A stretch of DNA of 16,510 bases from Nitrospinae bacterium RIFCSPLOWO2_12_FULL_45_22 (GCA_001803565.1 MHDQ01000229.1:1-16510), one strand, 5' to 3'. Positions 6,386-13,183 are shown, counted from the first letter of the stretch. Program-made: numbers and translations. Notes: generated from the sequence alone by a model not told the origin.

Positions 6386-9205
6386 CTACAAATCTCCAAG
6401 TCTTATCTGAAGGTCATTTCTTAACAATTCTTTCAACTCTGCTAAATTTGTATATTCTATAGCCCATGGTCTTAGATCCGAAATAGGACGCTCAGAACTT
6501 AAGCTGGTATTATGAAGCTGAATGAATTTCTTATCTCTTCCAAATGCAAGACCAAGGCCAAACATCATGGATATGTCATTATAGGTAGTGTCAATGATAC
6601 AAAAAGAGGAGCTTCTGATTGCTTTACACATCTGGCATAAATTAGCCAAAGTTTTTGCAGGGACGTGTACTACAATTTGGTGTTTTTGACTTAGAAGTTC
6701 TCTAATTAGCCTCTCAGTGGTCTTAAAGAAATCTTGATTTTTATCGAAAGGCATGCCTATGAATATCTTGCCTTCTTTTGTTTCGACCTTCATATTTGGA
6801 CAATTGCCTCTAAGCACCCAGCATGATACTTGACGTTCTTTCTTTGTGTTTTCAATTGTAGGCAAAATTTTATCCTGAATAGTTTCAGCTATGCTAGCCG
6901 GACTTAGTTGATACGGCGTATACTCTATCCCTTCCAAAGGCGGGGGAGGAAAATTCGCCTTATGATTGGGTGGGATTTTTTCCTTATAAACCAGCATAAA
7001 GTTTAGTTTATTTAATCCAGTTGCCATTCCCAATTCAAATATTACATTTGGATTAACCTCAGTAATCTCAAAAAGACCAATTGGCATTTGCCTTACGCAA
7101 GAGCAAATTTTACAAAGGATTAGTCCTCCCTTTACCTCAACATCATCAACATCTACACATCGAATCTTAAAATTATCATGCATCGATTCCTTTATCCATC
7201 TCCTAGGATCTTTAACCCAACTTTTTGGGTCAAAAGGGATGGCCAGAAAAGCTTTGGCTTTTATCTCCGATAAAGAATATTTTATTAAATTTTGATTACA
7301 TCCAACACCTGTAACTGGACAATTAGAAAGGTTCAAAGGGATCTTTTTATCATTGAATGGAAAAAGCGAAGTCTGCTTTGTCTGTTTATCTTTCTTACGC
7401 ACAACCCTCTTTCTTTCCTCAATTTGCTTGATAATCTTTTCAAGTGTTTCTGTGCGGTTCTCAGTAGAACATAACCCTTTCAATTCTTCTACCTTAAGCT
7501 CAGTCCGCCAACGCTTTTCGAGTGAGATTCCAAGCAAAGGACTAAAGATCCAATTTAAACTAAAAGATTCCGGCATTGGATATTTCACATCTCTTGGTTT
7601 AAAAGAAACCTCACTAAGAAATACTGGTAAATCTAACCCACTTTCAATAAGTCCTCTCACTATTCTATAGTCTTCATCCTCAAACTTCTCGCTGTCAATT
7701 ATTTCAATTCTATTTGCCTGGGGTTGAGTTGAGAAATGGAGCTTGGCGCGCAAGATACTTCCGATATCAAAAATGAATCGTCCCAATTTTTGCCCATATT
7801 GATTGGTAACATTTTGTGGGATTGTAATTGTAAGTTCTCTCTTGGAAACCTCCCATGCGGCTTTAGATTGAGTATGCACATCTATGGATTGTCCTTCTTC
7901 AATTCTCATTCCATTTTGACGGGCTAATGAAAAAGCCCCACGACATAACCATATAAAAAGTCGTATTATTCCAGACGATAGAGCAACATACTCATCAAAT
8001 CCTGCATACAATTTATCCTTTCCTTTTTGCCTAAGTAACCTATATATTGCTGCATCTCTATAATGTCCTTCAAAATTTTTCCGATACACTTCAGGGTCTT
8101 CGATATTTTTCTTTTTCGTTAAATCATTGCGTATCTTTTTTAATTCTCTTTGGATTTCTTCTTCTGTTAAATCTTCGTATTTCAATGTGAGTGATGGGAG
8201 CAATCTCCCAGGATCTTTTTCCTTATAAAAACTATCATACAGATTTAACCTATTGACAAATATATCTTTTGCGAGGCGCTTATATGGTGCCCGAGTCTCT
8301 CTTGATACATCAAAATGCAGAGGTATTATTTCATAGTCATGTACCTCATCAATTCTTTCTAAAGTTTTAATACCTTTAATCTTTGAGGCAATCCTGAAAA
8401 TCAACCTGCGTTGTTTTATAAGACGATTAATTAGTTTTTGCTGGTAGGTATCTAAATCTTCATACTCATCAATTAAAACGAACAAAACCTTTTCACTCAA
8501 AATTTCTATTTCATTTCGGATAATATTGAAAAGTTCTAATATAAAATCAGGGGTGTTAGTAAAATGTAGGTTTTCTCTAAACTTAGAAAAATCCTTTTCA
8601 TAGGGAAACAATTTTACAAAATTTTGAATTTCCTTTATTTCACTATCTAATGAATTAAAGATCTCAGAAAAAGTGTGGCCCCTTAGTATTGCAGTTCTTC
8701 CAGCAATTTTGAGCCAGATTTTTGCTTTTTTCTCTTTTGGGATATCTGAAAAATTGATGCAGAAAAACCGGGTTGCATCCAAAATTGCTCTGCCTATTTG
8801 CAAGTTAAATAAATGCTCAAAAATGGGATTAAGCTGATCAATTGAAAGAAACGATATATTCTCGGTTGAAAGAGGAAAAAAACAATCTGATTTGACATAG
8901 ACACCAAAATATCCTCTATTATAGTCTCTCATGATCAATTCTTTCTTATTTAATTTTCTTCTTATATCGTTAATTACGGATTGGACTGATAACATTCTAA
9001 GAATATGTGATTTTCCACAGCCTCTTCCACCCATTATTATTAGTGCTTTCGTAATACTTGGATCTTCTAATTTGTCCATAAATCCTGGAGGAGCAAAACA
9101 GCTAACCAATTCTTTATAATTCGCTGGAAATTCTTCCACTCTCCAGTCTTCTAATCGATCTTTGGCAAAAGGGTTTTGCCAGGCAATCTTATTATTGTTG
9201 ATCAT
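6386..9205 (-). CDS. ORC/AAA-like ATPase fused to two TIR/deoxyribosyltransferase-like domains
   Basis: A 939-residue multidomain protein, first in the AT-rich operon, with a strong GGAGG site seven bases before its ATG. The N-terminal P-loop ATPase has Walker A GGRGCGKSH (59-67, Lys65) and Walker B LFVLIDEYEDL (241-251, Asp246-Glu247), resembling ORC/Cdc6- or KAP-type STAND switches. A helical, charged middle (about 300-620) follows. Two related C-terminal Rossmannoid domains come next. Copy one runs from AFLAIPFDP (652-660) through LCKICSC (697-703) to NPNVIFELGMATG (718-730). Copy two runs from IFIGMPFDK (814-822) through LCQMCKA (856-862) to FGLGLAFG (882-889). The NPNV-x-x-ELG pattern belongs to nucleoside deoxyribosyltransferase/TIR-like enzymes, and Glu724 would be catalytic. 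Copy two has Gly883 there, so it is probably inactive. A defence role with nucleotide hydrolysis as output is inference. Confidence 0.85.
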   Translation of the reverse strand: MINNNKIAWQNPFAKDRLEDWRVEEFPANYKELVSCFAPPGFMDKLEDPSITKALIIMGGRGCGKSHILRMLSVQSVINDIRRKLNKKELIMRDYNRGYFGVYVKSDCFFPLSTENISFLSIDQLNPIFEHLFNLQIGRAILDATRFFCINFSDIPKEKKAKIWLKIAGRTAILRGHTFSEIFNSLDSEIKEIQNFVKLFPYEKDFSKFRENLHFTNTPDFILELFNIIRNEIEILSEKVLFVLIDEYEDLDTYQQKLINRLIKQRRLIFRIASKIKGIKTLERIDEVHDYEIIPLHFDVSRETRAPYKRLAKDIFVNRLNLYDSFYKEKDPGRLLPSLTLKYEDLTEEEIQRELKKIRNDLTKKKNIEDPEVYRKNFEGHYRDAAIYRLLRQKGKDKLYAGFDEYVALSSGIIRLFIWLCRGAFSLARQNGMRIEEGQSIDVHTQSKAAWEVSKRELTITIPQNVTNQYGQKLGRFIFDIGSILRAKLHFSTQPQANRIEIIDSEKFEDEDYRIVRGLIESGLDLPVFLSEVSFKPRDVKYPMPESFSLNWIFSPLLGISLEKRWRTELKVEELKGLCSTENRTETLEKIIKQIEERKRVVRKKDKQTKQTSLFPFNDKKIPLNLSNCPVTGVGCNQNLIKYSLSEIKAKAFLAIPFDPKSWVKDPRRWIKESMHDNFKIRCVDVDDVEVKGGLILCKICSCVRQMPIGLFEITEVNPNVIFELGMATGLNKLNFMLVYKEKIPPNHKANFPPPPLEGIEYTPYQLSPASIAETIQDKILPTIENTKKERQVSCWVLRGNCPNMKVETKEGKIFIGMPFDKNQDFFKTTERLIRELLSQKHQIVVHVPAKTLANLCQMCKAIRSSSFCIIDTTYNDISMMFGLGLAFGRDKKFIQLHNTSLSSERPISDLRPWAIEYTNLAELKELLRNDLQIRLGDL

Positions 9206-9271
9206 ACCTACACCTCCATTATTCCATTAACCATATGCGCCACAAACAATTCTTCTTTAATCGGGGGCCTT

Positions 9272-9475
9272 GCAAAGATTTTGTAATTGTTTAGTCAATA
9301 TTAGGATTTTAACCACGGATGGACACAGATAGCGTAAAGCTTAAAGCGCAAAGTGCAAAACTAAGGAATAAATTACCTCAGCTTTAATCTTTACACTCTA
9401 CGCTTTGGTCATCCGTGTGTATCCGTGGCAAATATTATAAGGCTTTATTTGGCTAAACTATTACAAGATTTTTTA
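9272..9475. repeat. ~200-bp long imperfect palindrome (MITE-like)
   Basis: Arms of about 60 bp face each other across a centre near 9373. CCACGGAT (9313-9320) pairs with ATCCGTGG (9421-9428), and ACACAGAT (9323-9330) with ATCCGTGT (9411-9418, one mismatch). AGCGTA (9331-9336) pairs with TACGCT (9399-9404). The outer GACTAAACAATTACAA (minus strand, 9280-9295) matches GGCTAAACTATTACAA (9451-9466) with two mismatches. It fills the gap between the ThiC/BzaF stop and the ATPase operon. It touches the stop codon and could act as a transcriptional barrier. No transposase is present. Confidence 0.75.
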
Positions 9476-10783
9476 TTTTTTTATGCCCTGGGCTAATGCT
9501 GTCTGAAAATGGATATTGGCATTCCTTAGGGCACAAAAAGAGCCACACATAGTACAGGTATCAGCCAGGGAAGGCTGCCGGGCTTCACGGATCTTTCTGG
9601 CTTCATTGCCATAAAGCGCCAGGGCAAACTGGGCATCCCAGTCCAGGTCTCGGCGGGCTTTGCTGATAGCCAGGTCGCGCTGCCGTCCTTTATCTTTATA
9701 CTTGTTCATATCGCCAATATGGACCGCTACTTTAGCTACTTTCACACCGGTCTTTACATCTTCTATAGTAGGTAGGGCCAGGTGCTCGGCCGGGGTAATA
9801 TAACAGATCAGATCAGCGCCATAGCGCGATGAACAAGCGGCACCAATAGCAGCGGCTATATGGTCAAAGCCGGGCGCAACATCAGTAGCGATAGGCCCCA
9901 GCATATAATAAGGGGCATCATTGCTCATCCTTTTCTGTAATATGATATTAGCTTCTATCTCATCCAAAGGGACATGCCCCGGCCCTTCCACCATCATCTG
10001 ACACCCCATCTGCAGGCCGATCTCTGCTAACTCGCAATTTATTACCAGCTCCTGGATCTGGGCCCGGTCGCTCGAATCATGGATAGCCCCGGCTCGCAGA
10101 CCATTCCCCAGCGATAATACACCATTATATCTCTTGAGGATATTCACTACCCGATCAAATTGCTCATAAAGGGGGTTTTCCCGGTTGTTATGGAGCATCC
10201 AGGCCACCATAGAGCTGCCACCCTTAGAGACCAGGCCACCATAGCGGTACCCTTGTCGCTTGAGGCGATCTATTGTGTAGAGGTTGATGCCGCAATGGAT
10301 AGCCATAAATGAGATCCCATCCGCACATTGCTTTTCTATAACATCAAATAGGAGTTCTTCATCTAGCTTATTGGGAGCGCCATATTTTCGATTAGCCTCA
10401 CAAAATGCCTGATATAAAGGGACACTACCGACGGGTATTTTCACGGCGGCTATAATCTCTTGCCGTACCCGATCCAGGTCTCCGCCTACACTAAGGTCCA
10501 TCAAGGTGTCAGCACCAGCTTCTTCCGCGGCTAATGCCTTAGCTACTTCTTCAGCAATACTACAAATATCAGGCGAGGTGCCTATACTGGCATTGATCTT
10601 TGTCCAGAGGCCCTTGCCGATCCCTACCGGCTTAGCCTTATGCTGCGGGTTAGCGGGGATGATAACCTGTCCCAAGGCCATCTTCTGCTGGATGTACCTG
10701 GGTTCTACCCCCTCTACCTTTGCTACCTCCTTCATCTCGGAGGTTATGATCCCTTCTTTAGCCAATTCTACTAATGTTGCCAT
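9473..10783 (-). CDS. thiC/bzaF: ThiC-superfamily radical SAM enzyme: probable 5-hydroxybenzimidazole synthase (BzaF-like) or ThiC
   Basis: The 436-residue enzyme belongs to the ThiC superfamily, which rearranges aminoimidazole ribotide with a C-terminal 4Fe-4S cluster and AdoMet. ThiC makes the thiamine pyrimidine; BzaF makes 5-hydroxybenzimidazole, an anaerobic cobamide lower ligand. Family blocks are intact: TKINASIG (61-68), GADTLMDLS (90-98), VSKGGS (185-190), ENPLYEQFD (202-210), VEGPGHVPLDEIEANI (265-280), YITPAEHLALP (328-338) and Cys410/413/417. Three features favour a Bza-type paralogue: LSLGNGLRAG (223-232) where ThiC usually has LSLGDGLRPG, the BzaC-like O-methyltransferase gene just upstream, and no TPP riboswitch in the leader. 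The cluster spacing is CX2CX3C, one shorter than the CX2CX4C of well-studied ThiC. The start at 10783 has GGAGGT four bases upstream. The family is certain, the reaction is not. Confidence 0.93.
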   Translation of the reverse strand: MATLVELAKEGIITSEMKEVAKVEGVEPRYIQQKMALGQVIIPANPQHKAKPVGIGKGLWTKINASIGTSPDICSIAEEVAKALAAEEAGADTLMDLSVGGDLDRVRQEIIAAVKIPVGSVPLYQAFCEANRKYGAPNKLDEELLFDVIEKQCADGISFMAIHCGINLYTIDRLKRQGYRYGGLVSKGGSSMVAWMLHNNRENPLYEQFDRVVNILKRYNGVLSLGNGLRAGAIHDSSDRAQIQELVINCELAEIGLQMGCQMMVEGPGHVPLDEIEANIILQKRMSNDAPYYMLGPIATDVAPGFDHIAAAIGAACSSRYGADLICYITPAEHLALPTIEDVKTGVKVAKVAVHIGDMNKYKDKGRQRDLAISKARRDLDWDAQFALALYGNEARKIREARQPSLADTCTMCGSFCALRNANIHFQTALAQGIKK

Positions 10784-10806
10784 CTCTACCTCCCCAAATT
10801 ATATTC

Positions 10807-10922
10807 AGGACGCGGATTTCCGCAGATTCACGCAGATAAAACGGTAAGGAGTGAGGCGTAAGGAGTAAGCAGTTATCTGCTCACTGTTCTACAATCTTGA
10901 AAATCTACGTTCATCTGTGTCC
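10807..10922. repeat. MITE-like element with ~22-bp inverted ends
   Basis: The left end GGACGCGGATTTCCGCAGAT (10808-10827) matches the minus strand of the right end, GGACACAGATGAACGTAGAT (10903-10922), at 15 of 20 positions. Inside are GCAG-TTAT-CTGC (10869-10880) and a copy of TGAGGCGTAAGGAGT (10852-10866) that recurs in reverse at 12046-12060. The element fills the gap between the O-methyltransferase and ThiC/BzaF genes. I see no TPP or cobalamin riboswitch consensus in this gap. Confidence 0.65.
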
Positions 10923-10932
10923 CAAAATTATT

Positions 10933-11934
10933 TTATTTAACCGCTATAATTAGTGAAGTGCCACCGGTTAATGGTTTTAGCCGGGACCCAGAAAAGCCGA
11001 GGTTTTCCAGGATGCTCCGGAGCTCATCCCAGCCGTAATTCCTGCCTCCCCAGGTACCTACCAGCATATTCAGTGAGAAAAGGGCCCCTTGCCAGGGGAT
11101 AGGGTTGTCATCAGTTAAGACATAGTCATGGATTATCAGACACCCTTGCGGCCTCAATGCCCTATAGGCCCGAGCAAAGATATTATTGTTGGTCTCAGGG
11201 TCATACATATGAATCAGTTGAGAGATCAGGATAACATCATAAATCCTATCTCCATAGTCCTCGTAGCGGCAATCTCCCTCCTTATAAGAGACCCTGCCCT
11301 GGCCATTAAGTAGCGGTGAGATATCTCTTACCATTTTTATTATATGGGGCAAGTCAAAGAGGGTGATCTGGGGATGAGGGTATTGAGCCAATAATAATCG
11401 CGTGATAGGGGCCAGGCCACAGCCCAGGTCTAATAAATGATCTTTACCTTCTAAATCCAGACTAGCTATTATCTCGGGAGCCACCAGGCTAGTAGCCTGC
11501 TCCATAGCCCTAATAAACAGGGTCAACTGGGAAGGATCAGGTTCGGTATAGGTATTTGATATGAGTGGTTGGCCGGATTTTAGTACCTCAGCCAGCCCTT
11601 CCCAGTAATTTTTCATGTACTCGGTATGGGAGATAAAATCGCCTATATAACCCTGTCTGCCCTTAACCAGGTATTGATTGCTCAATGGACTGTTATAATA
11701 TTGCTGATCATTGCTCCTGGTTAGCAGGCCCAGGTTAGTGAGGGCAGTCAGGAAAATAGTAGTAGCACGAGGGTCCAGTTGAAGATGGGCAGCTATCTCT
11801 TCTGCATCCATAGGGCCTCCGGCCAAAAGCTCAAAAATACCTGCTCGGTGGGCCACAAATAGGGATTGCGAAAGCCAATAGCCACGGCTAAGCTGGATCA
11901 AATAATCTGCCCCTTTATCCTTTAACAACTCCAT
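10933..11934 (-). CDS. SAM-dependent O-methyltransferase, class of hydroxyneurosporene/acetylserotonin enzymes; BzaC candidate
   Basis: A 333-residue plant-type O-methyltransferase. An N-terminal winged-helix dimerisation domain (about 10-95, with LSQSLFVAHRAGIFELLA and LDPRATTIFLTALTNLGLL) precedes a Rossmann methyltransferase. Motif I is LLDLGCGLAP (167-176), followed by the acidic strand end LFDLP (192-196) and the RALRPQGCLIIHDYV region (258-272). His242 and Asp270 sit where family catalytic or substrate residues lie. It precedes the ThiC/BzaF gene on the same strand. In known anaerobic benzimidazole operons BzaC is this kind of O-methyltransferase and converts 5-hydroxy- to 5-methoxybenzimidazole, so the pairing suggests BzaC here. 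The identity is inferred from context; other small phenolic substrates are possible. The AAGG site sits unusually close to the ATG. Confidence 0.87.
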   Translation of the reverse strand: MELLKDKGADYLIQLSRGYWLSQSLFVAHRAGIFELLAGGPMDAEEIAAHLQLDPRATTIFLTALTNLGLLTRSNDQQYYNSPLSNQYLVKGRQGYIGDFISHTEYMKNYWEGLAEVLKSGQPLISNTYTEPDPSQLTLFIRAMEQATSLVAPEIIASLDLEGKDHLLDLGCGLAPITRLLLAQYPHPQITLFDLPHIIKMVRDISPLLNGQGRVSYKEGDCRYEDYGDRIYDVILISQLIHMYDPETNNNIFARAYRALRPQGCLIIHDYVLTDDNPIPWQGALFSLNMLVGTWGGRNYGWDELRSILENLGFSGSRLKPLTGGTSLIIAVK

Positions 11935-12108
11935 CCCTTATTGCTGAAAGTGTTGAGCTGTCAACAATCAGCAGTCAACTCTTTCCGTTAGTAGTAAGGC
12001 ATGAGGCGTAAGGTGATTTTTTTCCTCACGCCTTACCCCTCACTCACTCCTTACGCCTCACGATTGATTTCGCTGAAAGCTGATGGCTGATAGCTAATCG
12101 CTTATGTA
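11935..12108. repeat. Intergenic repeat block with inverted TGAGGCGTAAGG copies
   Basis: The gap holds TGAGGCGTAAGG (12002-12013) and its inverted partner ACTCCTTACGCCTCA (12046-12060), separated by a T-rich loop and another CTCACGCCTTACCCCTCA string. The inverted 15-mer is identical to 10852-10866 in opposite orientation. The right edge has CTGATGGCTGATAGCT (12080-12095), related to the repeat at 1300-1337. No gene is seen here. Confidence 0.65.
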
Positions 12109-12603
12109 TTATCTGAGTAATACCAGGCCAAAAAAATCCCTGGACTTATCCTTTTCTGCCACGAACCTACCTTCCCAACCACAACGCCTTACCGTGCTAA
12201 ACACATCTATCCCCGTGGCTTCCATAGAAGGCCGGGCCTGGGTAGGGTGTTGGCAGGGGCGGCTAGTATCACAAGACTCACATAGCCGGCAGGGACCAGA
12301 GCCCAGTCCAAAGGCTTTAACAAAACCGCGGTTAAGGAAGGCCCTTTCCAATTCTGTAGCTAGATACCGGATTAACCAGCTACTGTCAGCCCGGAAGAGC
12401 AATGCCTCATTATAATCTCTTAATATAAGCCTCATCTCTTCGAGAGAAGGGGAGAAAGGTGGGCAGACCAGGCAATTGTTGTAATAAGGACAGCCATATT
12501 TACATTTTAGAAATACCCAGGGGGCAGTCACAATGTTTCTGACAGCAATCACCTGGGCATCGTGACAACCAAGATGCCGGGCCAGTTGCTCTAAATCTTC
12601 CAT
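12109..12603 (-). CDS. DUF2284-family predicted metal/iron-sulfur protein
   Basis: A 164-residue cysteine-rich protein of the DUF2284 type. The N-terminal cluster is KCKYGCPYYNNCLVCPP (Cys34, 38, 44, 47). The C-terminal cluster is GPCRLCESCDTSRPC (Cys105, 108, 111, 117; CX2CX2CX5C), ferredoxin-like and probably binding a 4Fe-4S centre, followed by Cys141. The family function is unknown; members often sit beside sulfur-relay or anaerobic oxidoreductase genes, as here beside TusA and DsrE genes. I chose the ATG at 12603 (MEDLEQLARHLGC). A TTG 18 codons earlier would run through a heptamer repeat and gives a low-complexity leader. Neither start has a good ribosome site, so the start is less sure than the family. 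Confidence 0.82.
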   Translation of the reverse strand: MEDLEQLARHLGCHDAQVIAVRNIVTAPWVFLKCKYGCPYYNNCLVCPPFSPSLEEMRLILRDYNEALLFRADSSWLIRYLATELERAFLNRGFVKAFGLGSGPCRLCESCDTSRPCQHPTQARPSMEATGIDVFSTVRRCGWEGRFVAEKDKSRDFFGLVLLR

Positions 12604-12607
12604 CTGC

Positions 12608-12657
12608 GGGTTATGGGTTACGGGTTGCGGGTTAAGGGTTAAACTCGCAACTCGCAA
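12608..12657. repeat. Tandem heptamer repeat upstream of the DUF2284 start
   Basis: Five consecutive heptamers GGGTTAT, GGGTTAC, GGGTTGC, GGGTTAA, GGGTTAA fill 12608-12642. Two CTCGCAA units follow at 12644-12657. The block directly abuts the chosen start codon and occupies the position where a ribosome-binding site would be. Confidence 0.75.
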
Positions 12658-12678
12658 CTATTATTTTACTTATTATCG

Positions 12679-12918
12679 CTATTCTTTCTGGATGATTATT
12701 TCCCAATCAGAGCCATTTATAGGGGCTACTTTTAATACCTTATTCCCTTCATGTTCCATACTTCGAGGTACATTCTTGGTAGCAGGTAAATAATTAACGA
12801 TAACACGCAATATAGACCCCGAGGCCATCTCTTCTATGGCCAGTTTGGACTTTACAAAGGTATAGGGGCAGACCTCTCCTTTAAGGTCAAGCTCTTTATC
12901 AATCACCAGGTTCTCCAC
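12679..12918 (-). CDS. TusA/SirA-family sulfur carrier protein
   Basis: A 79-residue TusA-like protein that carries sulfur as a persulfide on a conserved cysteine. The motif DLKGEVCPYTFVKSKLAIEE places the carrier at Cys17 in a CPYT loop, the variant lacking the second proline of classical CPxP. A helix and a strand end (GSDWEIIIQKE) complete the beta-alpha-beta-alpha-beta-beta fold. I chose the GTG at 12918, preceded by AGGAG four bases upstream. The longer reading to 12951 would translate the neighbouring CACAAAG repeat. The DsrE/Tus-like genes at 13184-13858 on the same strand fit a TusA relay. The acceptor is not identified. Confidence 0.88.
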   Translation of the reverse strand: MENLVIDKELDLKGEVCPYTFVKSKLAIEEMASGSILRVIVNYLPATKNVPRSMEHEGNKVLKVAPINGSDWEIIIQKE

Positions 12919-12947
12919 AATTCTCCTCTCTGTTCTTAAATTTGTTA

Positions 12948-13170
12948 CCACAAAGACACAAAGAACACAAAGAATTTAATTAACAATCCTTCGGATGCCA
13001 TCCTTAAGAACTGGAACATTAAAATTGATGAGCAACCCAAGCCACAAATCAGAAAGTTTAAGATATGTCAGAAGTTGCGCTTCATGTAGATGTACCTCTA
13101 TCGCCGAACCAATTATAAGATTTGATAACTCATCGCTTTTCTTAGTGCACTTTGTGGCTTTGTGGTTCAT
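12948..13170. repeat. CACAAAG inverted repeat flanking the GxxExxY remnant
   Basis: CCACAAAGACACAAAG (12948-12963) and CTTTGTGGCTTTGTGG (13150-13165) are inverted copies with 15 of 16 matches. They enclose the short GxxExxY remnant; the right copy overlaps its first codons. Together they look like a small cassette inserted between the DsrE and TusA genes. Confidence 0.6.
12976..13170 (-). pseudogene. GxxExxY (PDDEXK_3-like) protein, internally deleted
   Basis: The 64-residue frame joins two ends of a GxxExxY-family protein. The N-terminal IIGSAIEVH (19-27) is the start of the family signature. It is followed at once by [23 protein letters not shown] (29-51) and [13 protein letters not shown], the family's C-terminus. 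Intact members are about 120-130 residues. The missing centre contains the ExxY end of the signature and the PD-(D/E)xK nuclease-like residues. The frame is open, so the deletion was in-frame, but the product should have no catalytic core. It splits the DsrE and TusA genes and is bracketed by CACAAAG inverted repeats, which suggests insertion of a mobile cassette and later decay. Confidence 0.75.
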
Positions 13171-13183
13171 CTTATCTTAATTC

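Noticed and set aside
9206-9300. Sigma-70 promoter for the ATPase operon using TTGACT on the minus strand (9298-9293)
   Set aside because: No acceptable -10 box lies at a 16-18 nt spacing, and the TTGACT belongs to the palindrome arm. The true promoter of this operon is not identified.
10784-10932. Possible TPP or cobalamin riboswitch before the ThiC/BzaF gene
   Set aside because: No CTGAGA/ACCTGA-type thiamine box or B12-box pattern is visible. The gap is taken up by a repeat element.
12658-12678. Telomere-like GGGTTA array as a chromosome end signal at 12608-12642
   Set aside because: The units vary, number only five and lie inside a gene-dense interior region, so they are an ordinary microsatellite-like repeat.
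12919-12951. Longer start for the TusA-like gene at 12951
   Set aside because: It would translate part of a CACAAAG repeat and lacks a ribosome site. The GTG at 12918 has AGGAG directly upstream and fits family length.
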